Source: CALMNV01 sp035688975 (GTDB lineage: Bacteria > Actinomycetota > Actinomycetes > Actinomycetales > Dermatophilaceae). From it: a DNA stretch of 20,965 bases. The position numbers and the translations under genes were made by a program. Location: contig NZ_DASSMH010000102.1 in NCBI RefSeq assembly GCF_035688975.1, forward strand, positions 1 through 20,965, written 5' to 3'. Below the pieces are notes generated by a model. It was given only the letters and a program-made list of their open reading frames with translations, made no database searches and was not told where the DNA came from. Each line of letters begins with the position of its first letter. Within the stretch, counting starts at the first letter, position 1. Positions 1 to 6,068 of this stretch are shown here, piece by piece.

Positions 1-1
1 G

Positions 2-214
2 CCGATGGACGTCACCCAGGACGACGTCATGGCCTGCCGGTTCCGGATGCTCGAGCCCCACGAGATCAAGCGCGGCATGGCGTTCCCCGACGAGTACGTG
101 ATGCTCGGCACGAAGCGCGAGCAGGTCAAGATGGCCGGCAATGCCGTCACCCCACCCGCAGCCCGCGACCTCATCGCCGCCGTCGCCGACTCCCTCCTCG
201 GCGGCGCCGCATGA
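2..214 (+). CDS. DNA cytosine-5 methyltransferase, C-terminal fragment (cut by window edge)
   Basis: The frame is open from the left edge, so the real start lies outside the window; the ATG at position 5 is internal. The visible 70 residues match the end of C5 cytosine methyltransferases. A segment RMLEPHEIKRGMAFPDEY is followed by a Gln and then GNAVTPP, which corresponds to conserved motif X (GNxVxPP), where the C-terminal helix packs back against the AdoMet-binding core. The enzyme would methylate cytosine in phage DNA, a common phage defence against host restriction; that role is inferred. The catalytic Pro-Cys motif and the target-recognition domain are not in the window. The stop overlaps the next start (ATGA), so translation is probably coupled to the helicase gene. 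Confidence 0.85.
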   Translation, partial: PMDVTQDDVMACRFRMLEPHEIKRGMAFPDEYVMLGTKREQVKMAGNAVTPPAARDLIAAVADSLLGGAA

Positions 215-1557
215 CCGACCGACCACCTAGCGAGCACGACGACCAACCAGCGGCAGACCACGCCGCCCTCGCCGAACGCGCCGTCATCGGCGCCATGCTC
301 CTGTCCCCCGCAGCCATCGACGAAGCCAACGACGTCCTCACCGGCCGCGACTACGCCTCACCCCGCAACGAGCTCATCCACGACACCATCACCACCCTGC
401 ACGCCGCAGGCACCCCCGTCGACGGCCTCACCGTCGCAGACACCCTCGGCCCAGACCTCCCCCGAGCCGGCGGCCTGTCCTACATCCTCGACTGCGCCAC
501 CCACGCCCCAATCCCCGCAGCAGTCACCCGCTACGCCGACATCGTCCGCGCCGCCGCACACCTGCGCACCGTCGACGCTGCCGTCACCCGCATCCACCAA
601 GCCATCACCACCAGGGACCGCGAGTACGACGTCCTCGAGCTCGTCAACACCGCCCGCGACGAGCTCGACCGCATCGCAACAGCCGACACCAGGGCCATGC
701 CCCACCCCGAAGCCGTCTACGCCGCCCTCGACGAGCTCGAACAACCCCCCGGCATGCCCACCCCCTGGGACCGCCTCACCAGCGCCATCGCCGGATGGAA
801 GCCAGCCTGCCTCTACATCGTCGGAGCCCGCCCCGGCATCGGCAAGTCCGTCGCCGGCGCCGGCATCGCCCTCGACGTCGCACGCCGCGGCAAGACAGCC
901 CTCGTCTACTCCCTCGAGATGTCCCGCGCCGAGCTCTACCACCGCCTCATCGCCTCAGTCGGGTCCATCGACATGAGCCTGATCCAGCACCGCAAGCTCA
1001 CCCCCACCCACTGGGAGCACCTCGCCCCCGCCGCCAAGCACATCGCCGAACTGCCCATCCACATCGACGACCGGGCCGCCCTGTCCCTCACCCAGATCCG
1101 CGCCCACGTCAAGGCCGAGCAGCGCAAGCACGACGTCGGCATCGTCGTCGTCGACTACCTCCAGCTCATCGCCCCACCCACCGGCGCGCCACGCGACGAC
1201 CGGCGCGTGCAGGTCGACGCCATCAGCCGCGGACTGAAGAACCTCGCCAAGGACACCTGCCTACCCGTCGTCGCCCTCGCCCAGCTCAACCGCGGCCTCG
1301 AGTCCCGCGCTGACAAGACCCCGACCCTGACCGACCTGCGCGAGGCCGGCGGCCAGGAGCAGGACGCCGACGTGGTCCTGCTCCTGCACCGCGACCTGTC
1401 TGGCAGCCACGCCCCCGCCACCGAGCTGAAGGTCGTCGTCGGGAAGAACCGTCACGGCTCCACCACGAGCTTTGACCTGTTCTTTCGTGGCGAGTACTCC
1501 CGCATCGAGGACCCGCCCTGGTCCCCATCGGCCACCCTGGAAAGGAACGACTCCTGA
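211..1557 (+). CDS. dnaB: Replicative DNA helicase, DnaB family
   Basis: This is a hexameric 5'-3' helicase that would unwind DNA at the phage replication fork. Residues about 17-115 resemble the helical DnaB N-terminal domain. The RecA-like motor follows: Walker A GARPGIGKS at 205-213, the SLEM segment at 234-237, Walker B VVVDYLQLI at 312-320, ALAQLNR at 355-361, and DLREAGGQEQDADVVLLLHR at 375-394. At 448 residues it is about the normal DnaB length, and no intein or truncation is visible. The start is the ATG in an ATGA overlap with the methyltransferase stop. The replication initiator follows directly, so the pair probably forms the phage replisome-loading unit. The family is clear; that it is a phage rather than a host copy is inferred from context. 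Confidence 0.95.
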   Translation: MTDRPPSEHDDQPAADHAALAERAVIGAMLLSPAAIDEANDVLTGRDYASPRNELIHDTITTLHAAGTPVDGLTVADTLGPDLPRAGGLSYILDCATHAPIPAAVTRYADIVRAAAHLRTVDAAVTRIHQAITTRDREYDVLELVNTARDELDRIATADTRAMPHPEAVYAALDELEQPPGMPTPWDRLTSAIAGWKPACLYIVGARPGIGKSVAGAGIALDVARRGKTALVYSLEMSRAELYHRLIASVGSIDMSLIQHRKLTPTHWEHLAPAAKHIAELPIHIDDRAALSLTQIRAHVKAEQRKHDVGIVVVDYLQLIAPPTGAPRDDRRVQVDAISRGLKNLAKDTCLPVVALAQLNRGLESRADKTPTLTDLREAGGQEQDADVVLLLHRDLSGSHAPATELKVVVGKNRHGSTTSFDLFFRGEYSRIEDPPWSPSATLERNDS

Positions 1558-2435
1558 TGGCAGACGCCCGAACCTTCATCAAGGTCCACGACGGACTCGA
1601 CGAGCACCCCAAGATCGAAGCTCTCTCGGACCGGGCGTTCCGCCACCTCATCACCCTGTGGTGCTACTGCTCGCGGAACCTCACCGACGGCTTCATCTCC
1701 GAGCGCACGTGGAAGCGAATCACCAACCCAAGGACCGCCCGTGAGCTCATCGAGGTGGGACTCGTGACCGACGCAACTTCTTCGTCCTACTCACCGGTAA
1801 CCATGGGTCGTGACCATTCTGTTACCACGGCACGTGGGTACTGGATGCACGACTATTTGGACCACCAGCGGTCGCGCGCCGAGGTTGAGGACTTAACGGA
1901 AAAGCGCAGGTCAGCGGGCCGCAAAGGTGGCAAAGCACGCGCCAGTAGCCAACCAACCAGCCAAGCAAATGCTTCAGCAAGTGCTACAGCAAGCGGCAAG
2001 CAAAACGGAAGCAGAGCAGAGCAGAGCAGATTCTCTCCCCCTCCCCCCTCATCAAACGAGCCACCCGCACCGGCTGAGTCGCCGGCTAACGCCGCCGAGA
2101 GAGAGACCACGCCCACCGGCCACAACCCCGCCAGACAGCTCGCCGCCACCCTCCTAGGCATCGACTCCAACGACCCCCGCCTAGACCGCCTCCCCGACAT
2201 CCTGCGCGCCAACAACGTCCGCGCACCCGCCGCCTGGCTGCGGGCCACCGCCCAGGCCGGGGACCTCGCGCCCCTGATCGACGCCCCACCCGACCCGGAA
2301 CCAGACCCATGGGCGCACCTGAAGCCGCCCGAGCCGATCCCAGACGGCACGCCAATGCCCGAGGAGCTGCGCCGCGTCGTCAATGCCCACATCCGCAGAC
2401 CCGCCACCACCCCCACCCGGAAGGACACCCCATGA
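1557..2435 (+). CDS. Probable phage replication initiator (winged-helix-like N-terminus)
   Basis: This 292-residue protein begins with a compact globular segment (about 1-105) containing HDGLDEHPKIEALSDRAFRH and, later, YWMHDYLDHQRS. These resemble N-terminal domains of actinophage replication initiation proteins. A basic segment (RRSAGRKGGKA, about 117-127) leads to a low-complexity Ser/Ala/Gln/Pro linker (about 128-180). The C-terminal part (about 188-225) looks helical. It probably binds the origin and recruits the helicase encoded just upstream. The ATG overlaps the helicase stop by one base (TGATG), with AAAGGAA at 1541-1547. Base composition dips around 1773-1832 and 1925-2035, unlike the flanks, and both places carry dyads or repeats that could be the origin. 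The function is inferred from family resemblance and position. Confidence 0.65.
   Translation: MADARTFIKVHDGLDEHPKIEALSDRAFRHLITLWCYCSRNLTDGFISERTWKRITNPRTARELIEVGLVTDATSSSYSPVTMGRDHSVTTARGYWMHDYLDHQRSRAEVEDLTEKRRSAGRKGGKARASSQPTSQANASASATASGKQNGSRAEQSRFSPPPPSSNEPPAPAESPANAAERETTPTGHNPARQLAATLLGIDSNDPRLDRLPDILRANNVRAPAAWLRATAQAGDLAPLIDAPPDPEPDPWAHLKPPEPIPDGTPMPEELRRVVNAHIRRPATTPTRKDTP
1796..1826. other. Nested inverted repeat inside the initiator gene (candidate origin or operator)
   Basis: The outer arms are GGTAAC (1796-1801) and GTTACC (1821-1826). Inside them, ATGG and CCAT flank a further TC/GA pair, giving a second, nearly perfect dyad centred close to the same point. The site lies in a stretch (1773-1832) visibly poorer in G+C than its surroundings. 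It encodes a Ser/Thr-rich loop between a conserved-looking helix and the YWMHDYL segment. It may be a protein-binding site in or next to the origin; this is inferred from symmetry and location only. Confidence 0.4.
1971..2050. repeat. Iteron-like short repeats and purine/pyrimidine asymmetry in the initiator gene
   Basis: CAGCAAG occurs at 1975-1981 and again at 1987-1993, followed by two related GCAAG/GCAAA units. Four tandem copies of GCAGA fill 2011-2030. The top strand then switches abruptly from purine-rich to an almost pure C/T run (2031-2049). The stretch encodes the low-complexity linker of the initiator. Phage lambda keeps its iterons inside gene O in the same way, so this is a candidate origin. 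Linker-encoding DNA can also become repetitive without any replication role. Confidence 0.4.
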
Positions 2436-3382
2436 CCGACCCCCACGCCGACCGTGACCGCAGCGAACCCCGTGGATGGTCTGAGGACCAGCTGCAGCCC
2501 GTGGAGGGCGCCTACGGCGACGCCATCGGCTCGCTCGTCGACTCAGCCAAGGCCGAAGCTCAGGTACAGCGCGAGCGGGACGAACTGAAAGCCGAGAACG
2601 CGGACCTGCGGGCCCAGGTGGAGGAGCTGGCGCGGTCCGTGGGCCACGACCACGTCTCCGCGAAGTACTGGCGGCAGGCCGTGCACGCCAATTACGAGCG
2701 GGACCAGCTGCGGGCCGAGGTCGCGGACCTGCGCGCCGTGGCCGCACTCCTCGGGGACGAGGTCCGCCGCACCGAGGCTGAGCGGGACGCGCTGCGGGCC
2801 GAGGTCGAGCGGCTGCGACTCCTGCTCGCGTCCGAGACGTACCGCGACGAGGGCGGACGCATCCTCATCGACCAGATGCAGCGTACCGAGGTGGAGCGGG
2901 ACCACGCCCGCGATGAGGTCGAGCGGTTGCGTAGTCACAAGATCGCCGACCCGGACCTGCGCGCCCTCCACGAGAGCGCCAAGGCGTACAGCCGATCGAA
3001 CGCAGCCCTGCGCGAGGTCTGGGGCTACACCCACTCGACCACGCTCGATTGGCTCATCCGCCAGAAGCGGATCGGGCCCGTCCATCGCGTCACCGAGGAG
3101 CGGGACCATGCCCGCGTCGTCGCCACCCTGCTCGAGGGCGAACTGGCGCGTGTCGAGAGCAAGGTGGCGCGAGTCGAGGCGCAGCACCCTCGTGGTGAGA
3201 CCTGGTACGACCCCGGCGAGGGTGAGGTCACCACGGACGACGACCGGATCGAGGACGGATGCCAGCGCTGCGGCGAGCCGTGGCCGTGCGCGACCATCGC
3301 CGCGTTGGCGCGGGTCGAGGCGAAGGTGGTGGGGGCGCTGGATGGTCCCGGCGTGCCTGAGGCGACCGAGGGCGGTGCGTGA
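2432..3382 (+). CDS. Coiled-coil protein of unknown function with C-terminal Cys cluster
   Basis: This 316-residue protein has long charged helices. ERD..LRAEV..LR-type units recur near residues 48-66, 89-101, 117-129, 155-167 and 223-249, consistent with an extended coiled coil. Near the end, C277, C280 and C286 (CQRCGEPWPC) could bind a metal together with a nearby His. No catalytic motif, signal peptide or membrane segment is visible. The frame is open further upstream, but the ATG at 2432 is preferred because it overlaps the initiator stop (ATGA) and has AAGGA just upstream. It heads a chain of overlapping small genes between replication and packaging. The function is unknown; coiled-coil proteins here are common in actinophages and their roles are mostly undescribed. 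Confidence 0.8.
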   Translation: MTDPHADRDRSEPRGWSEDQLQPVEGAYGDAIGSLVDSAKAEAQVQRERDELKAENADLRAQVEELARSVGHDHVSAKYWRQAVHANYERDQLRAEVADLRAVAALLGDEVRRTEAERDALRAEVERLRLLLASETYRDEGGRILIDQMQRTEVERDHARDEVERLRSHKIADPDLRALHESAKAYSRSNAALREVWGYTHSTTLDWLIRQKRIGPVHRVTEERDHARVVATLLEGELARVESKVARVEAQHPRGETWYDPGEGEVTTDDDRIEDGCQRCGEPWPCATIAALARVEAKVVGALDGPGVPEATEGGA

Positions 3383-3666
3383 TGGACAAGCCCTGCGAGA
3401 CCCGCCTCACCAGCGACGGCCAGACCGTCCGCGTGCGAGGCAGCATCGGCCAAGCCGACCTCGACGTCCTGGCTGCACAGGTCCGGGCGTACGCCGACAG
3501 TCGGTGCGGGGTCGAGTCCGATGTGCCCATGCTCGCCATCGCGCAGCGCATCCACGGGCGGAAGCACTACGCCTGTGGGCGGGAGAGGGGTCACGAGCCG
3601 CCCCACCGGTGGCCGGACATCGGGGACGGCCCCGCCCACGTCGAGTGGACGGAGGCCGACCAGTGA
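3379..3666 (+). CDS. Small hypothetical protein
   Basis: The 95-residue product starts with a mixed alpha/beta-looking segment (about 10-40) and ends in a His/Cys-containing tail (HYACGRERGHEPPHRW, about 63-78) that could be a small metal site. The start is GTG at 3379, overlapping the previous stop as GTGA; the ATG immediately after it (3382) is an equally possible start. No strong Shine-Dalgarno is visible, so translation probably depends on coupling. I do not recognise the family. The next gene also begins inside its stop codon. Confidence 0.65.
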   Translation: MMDKPCETRLTSDGQTVRVRGSIGQADLDVLAAQVRAYADSRCGVESDVPMLAIAQRIHGRKHYACGRERGHEPPHRWPDIGDGPAHVEWTEADQ

Positions 3667-4031
3667 ACGCCCACGACCCCGCCGACATCGAGACCGTGGC
3701 GGCAGAGCTGTTCTTCCACTGGTCGCAGTGGGACGGGCACGAGGAGGATGACTGGGAGCATCCGCGCCCTGGCTGCGCCACATGCGAGCGAGCGATGGCG
3801 GCCTGCCAGGGCGCCGCGCGAAGCGTCCTCGACGCGCTCGACCTGCCCGGGCGCGAGCGGCGAGCCAAGGCCGCAGCGCTCCGGGACGCGACTGACGCGT
3901 GGCTTTGGGGCGGATGGGACAAGGCGCTCCTACCCCCACCCACGGAGGGCATCATCCCCCTCGCGTACGCCCAGCGCGTGGGCGACTGGCTCCGCGCCTA
4001 CGCCGCCCGGATCGCCGAGGCCGACCAGTGA
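3663..4031 (+). CDS. Small hypothetical protein
   Basis: The 122-residue protein is acidic at its start (GHEEDDWEHPRPGC) and has two Cys spaced CATC (about residues 38-41). Two amphipathic helices follow, rich in Ala, Arg and Glu (about 45-75 and 100-120). The GTG start forms a GTGA overlap with the preceding stop. The longer open frame upstream is a shadow of the previous two genes. It has no recognisable enzymatic motif and belongs to the unknown small-gene cassette. Confidence 0.6.
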   Translation: MNAHDPADIETVAAELFFHWSQWDGHEEDDWEHPRPGCATCERAMAACQGAARSVLDALDLPGRERRAKAAALRDATDAWLWGGWDKALLPPPTEGIIPLAYAQRVGDWLRAYAARIAEADQ

Positions 4032-4171
4032 AGCGCCCCTGCCCCGAGCCGGACTGCGACCGCCGCTCCGGTCACAAGAAGCGCAAGCACCGGTGCCACG
4101 AGTACGGCGTCGACCACCACGGGCCGTACAAGGCCACCATCCGCTGGACCCGACCCAAGGAGACTCCGTGA
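4028..4171 (+). CDS. Very small Cys/His-rich basic protein
   Basis: This 47-residue product is strongly basic. A CPEPDC pair near residues 4-9 is followed by a Lys/Arg/His-rich stretch with another Cys and several His (HKKRKHRCHEYGVDHH, about 14-29), a plausible single zinc-binding module that might contact nucleic acid. It starts at GTG in a GTGA overlap. Its stop overlaps the GTG start of the next gene, and the AAGGAG for that gene (4157-4162) lies inside this one. Its small size limits certainty, but the unbroken coupling on both sides supports translation. Confidence 0.55.
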   Translation: MKRPCPEPDCDRRSGHKKRKHRCHEYGVDHHGPYKATIRWTRPKETP

Positions 4172-4449
4172 GCGACGTGCAGGCGTTCCTCGACCAGTGC
4201 GACGACGTGCTGGCCGACTGGGAGGGGTCGGCCGACTCGGCGACGTGGACCGCGGACGGCGGCCATGAGGAGGAACGCCGGCTGGCCCGACACGCAACGC
4301 TTCGGGCCGTACAGCGGGTGGTGTGCGACACCTGCCGCACCGACATCGGGTGCTGCCTCACGTTCCGTACCGGAGGCCAGGTCATCCTGTGGAGCCCACG
4401 CGTCGTGGACACCGGGCACCACTGCGGCGAGGAGACCGGCCGTGGCTGA
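4168..4449 (+). CDS. Small hypothetical protein with Cys motif
   Basis: The 93-residue product has an acidic helical N-terminus (about 1-45) and a C-terminal part with CDTCRTDIGCC (about 53-63) and a later HHC, suggesting a small zinc ribbon. The GTG start is supported by AAGGAG at 4157-4162, five bases upstream, and by the GTGA overlap. Its end overlaps the probable small terminase gene by 8 bp. The function is unknown; similar small Cys-rich proteins are common before the terminase genes of actinophages. Confidence 0.65.
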   Translation: MSDVQAFLDQCDDVLADWEGSADSATWTADGGHEEERRLARHATLRAVQRVVCDTCRTDIGCCLTFRTGGQVILWSPRVVDTGHHCGEETGRG

Positions 4450-5062
4450 CGGGCGCGCCCTGTGCGGCGCGAAGACCCGCAACGGCGGCACCTGCCGCAA
4501 AGCACCACTCGCCGGCGCCACCCGCTGCGCCAACCATGGCGGCAAGTCCCCCAAAGCCCAAGCCAAAGCCCGCGAACGCCTCGCCGTCCAAGCCGCCGAA
4601 CGCGAGGTCGCCCGCCTCGGCGCCCGCCGCGACATCCACCCCGCCGAGGCGCTCCTCGAGCTCGTGCACTGGACCGCCGGCGAGGTCGACTACTGGCGCG
4701 CCCGCGTCGTCGACCTCGCCGACACCAACGAGGACGCCCTCACCTGGGGCCGCTCGTCCGAGACCGACAAGGGCTCCGGCGAGTTCCCCGGCACCGAGAC
4801 CACGTCCGAGGCCGCGCCCAACATCGCCTACCGGATGCTGACCGACGCCTCCAACCGGCTCGCCGCCTACGCCGCCGCCGCACTCAAGGCCGGCGTCGAC
4901 GAACGCCGCGTCCGCCTCGCCGAATCCCAAGGCCAGCTGGTGGCCGAGGTCATCCGCGGCATCCTCGCCGACCTTCAGCTCACCCCCGAGCAGCAGACCC
5001 TCGTCGGCACCGTCGTCCCCACCCGCCTACGCCAGCTCGCCGCCGAAGGAGCCTCACGTTGA
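4442..5062 (+). CDS. terS: Probable terminase small subunit (zinc-finger type)
   Basis: The 206-residue protein opens with a Cys/His module: C8, C18, C29 and H32 in the context CGAKTRNGGTC...RCANHGG. This resembles the N-terminal finger of many actinophage small terminase proteins. A long helical region follows (about 38-90 and 130-200), including AYRMLTDASNRLAAYAAAAL and KAGVDERRVRLAESQ, suited to oligomerisation. A small terminase recognises the packaging site and regulates the large subunit. The position two genes before the large terminase supports the call. The GTG at 4442 overlaps the previous gene by 8 bp. The family is recalled from memory, so the function is probable rather than shown. 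Confidence 0.65.
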   Translation: MADGRALCGAKTRNGGTCRKAPLAGATRCANHGGKSPKAQAKARERLAVQAAEREVARLGARRDIHPAEALLELVHWTAGEVDYWRARVVDLADTNEDALTWGRSSETDKGSGEFPGTETTSEAAPNIAYRMLTDASNRLAAYAAAALKAGVDERRVRLAESQGQLVAEVIRGILADLQLTPEQQTLVGTVVPTRLRQLAAEGASR

Positions 5063-5964
5063 CCGAGCAGACCGCCGACACCAGCCCAACCGACACCACC
5101 CCCACCGACGCGGCCCGCGACTCGCTCGCCACGATCCGCAAGGGCTGGCGGCACGTCCTCAACCCCATGCAGATCGCAGGCGGCGGCTCCACCCGCGACA
5201 CCCCACGCCCAGCCACCGAGGACGAGATCGACTACGCCCCCGACGCCCGGCTCGACACCCCCCGCACCCTCGCGTTCTGGGTCCACGCCGCCGTCGACGA
5301 GTGGCCCGGCATCCTCGACCGCCCCGAACGCGTCCCCCAGCCCACCACCGACGAGGACGCCTACCCCGCCTGGACGATCCACATGCGGACCATCACCGTC
5401 GACTGCGGCGACGTCTACGACATGCTCGACCTGCTCGAGCGCGAAGTCGACCGGCTCGCCACGTGGGTCGACGGCACCCACGACTTCGGGGCCACGTTCG
5501 TCACCGAGGTCGACTCTCTTGCCCGTGCGGTCTCCCGCGTCGCATGGCCGCCCAAGGGCGACCGCATGACGATCGGCGACTGCCCCGCATGCGGTCGGCG
5601 CATCCGCGTCAAGCCCCCCGAGTGGCGCCGCGTACCCCAGCCCACGACCGACCCCGACACGTACCCGATGTGGTCTTGGCGGCCGGAGCGTGACAAGCCC
5701 ATTACCTGCCGTTGCGGTGCCGAGGAAACCCTCGAAGGGTGGCGCGAGCGGATGGCCGGACCGTCGCTGCTGCTGACCGCGGAGCAGATCGTCACCGACG
5801 TGCGGGAGCAGCTCGGCATGCGCTACACCACGGCGGCCGTGCGCCAGTGGTCGCGACGTGGGCTCATCGCCAGCAAGGGCTACTCGAAGCAGGGCCACGC
5901 CCTCTACGACCGCACGCAGGTCCTGGCCGCCCTGATGGCCCGCGAGAAGGAACGGGCCTCTTGA
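5059..5964 (+). CDS. Zinc-ribbon and HTH protein of unknown function, TTG start
   Basis: This 301-residue protein has a helical central part (about 65-165), a CPAC...CRC zinc-ribbon-like set (C175, C178, C217, C219) and a C-terminal helix-turn-helix-like region (about 241-296). The last includes YTTAAVRQWSRRGLI and looks like MerR/excisionase-type DNA-binding folds. The 15-residue motif RVPQPTTDxDxYPxW appears twice, at 91-105 and 191-205, exactly 100 residues apart. The start is TTG at 5059, supported by GAAGGAG at 5045-5051 and by overlap with the preceding stop (TTGA). It could be a DNA-binding partner of the terminase or a late-gene regulator, given that a candidate promoter follows immediately. 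Neither role is demonstrated. Confidence 0.7.
   Translation: MTEQTADTSPTDTTPTDAARDSLATIRKGWRHVLNPMQIAGGGSTRDTPRPATEDEIDYAPDARLDTPRTLAFWVHAAVDEWPGILDRPERVPQPTTDEDAYPAWTIHMRTITVDCGDVYDMLDLLEREVDRLATWVDGTHDFGATFVTEVDSLARAVSRVAWPPKGDRMTIGDCPACGRRIRVKPPEWRRVPQPTTDPDTYPMWSWRPERDKPITCRCGAEETLEGWRERMAGPSLLLTAEQIVTDVREQLGMRYTTAAVRQWSRRGLIASKGYSKQGHALYDRTQVLAALMAREKERAS
5329..5673 (+). repeat. Two direct repeats of 45 bp, start-to-start 300 bp
   Basis: Copies at 5329-5373 and 5629-5673 encode RVPQPTTDxDxYPxW with 12 of 15 residues identical and 34 of 45 bases identical. They start exactly 300 bp apart. Several differences fall at third codon positions, which suggests the peptide rather than the DNA is conserved. 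Confidence 0.8.
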
Positions 5965-5965
5965 G

Positions 5966-5995
5966 TTGACACGGGAATGACAAGCGTGTGATTCT
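5966..5995 (+). promoter_or_regulatory. Candidate promoter upstream of the large terminase
   Basis: A perfect -35 box TTGACA (5966-5971) lies 18 bp from GATTCT (5990-5995), which keeps the important A2 and T6 of a -10 box. It sits in the only sizeable gap of the early-to-late transition and would leave a leader of about 65 bases before the terminase ATG. TGACACGG is repeated at 5967-5974 and 6003-6010, bracketing the promoter, as an activator or repressor site might. This is inferred from sequence match only. Confidence 0.45.
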
Positions 5996-6012
5996 GTCGC
6001 CGTGACACGGCC

Positions 6013-6048
6013 AGGGGTGTAGTGCGCCCGCAGCTAGCCACATCCCCT
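6013..6048 (+). other. Hairpin in the terminase leader
   Basis: AGGGGTGT (6013-6020) can pair with ACA-T-CCCCT (6040-6048) with one bulged T, giving eight base pairs around a 19-base loop. It would lie in the transcript from the candidate promoter, about 20 bases before the terminase start. No U-run follows, so it is not a classical terminator. Confidence 0.3.
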
Positions 6049-6068
6049 CTCGCTCCTCGAGGTGAGCG

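Noticed and set aside
2309..2431. Upstream extension of the coiled-coil gene
   Set aside because: Arg/Pro/His-rich shadow of the initiator gene; the ATG at 2432 has AAGGA and an ATGA overlap.
4975..5898. Reverse-strand open frame of 307 codons opposite the zinc-ribbon/HTH gene
   Set aside because: Gly/Val/Asp/Arg-rich shadow without motif; the forward gene has a strong Shine-Dalgarno and structured motifs.
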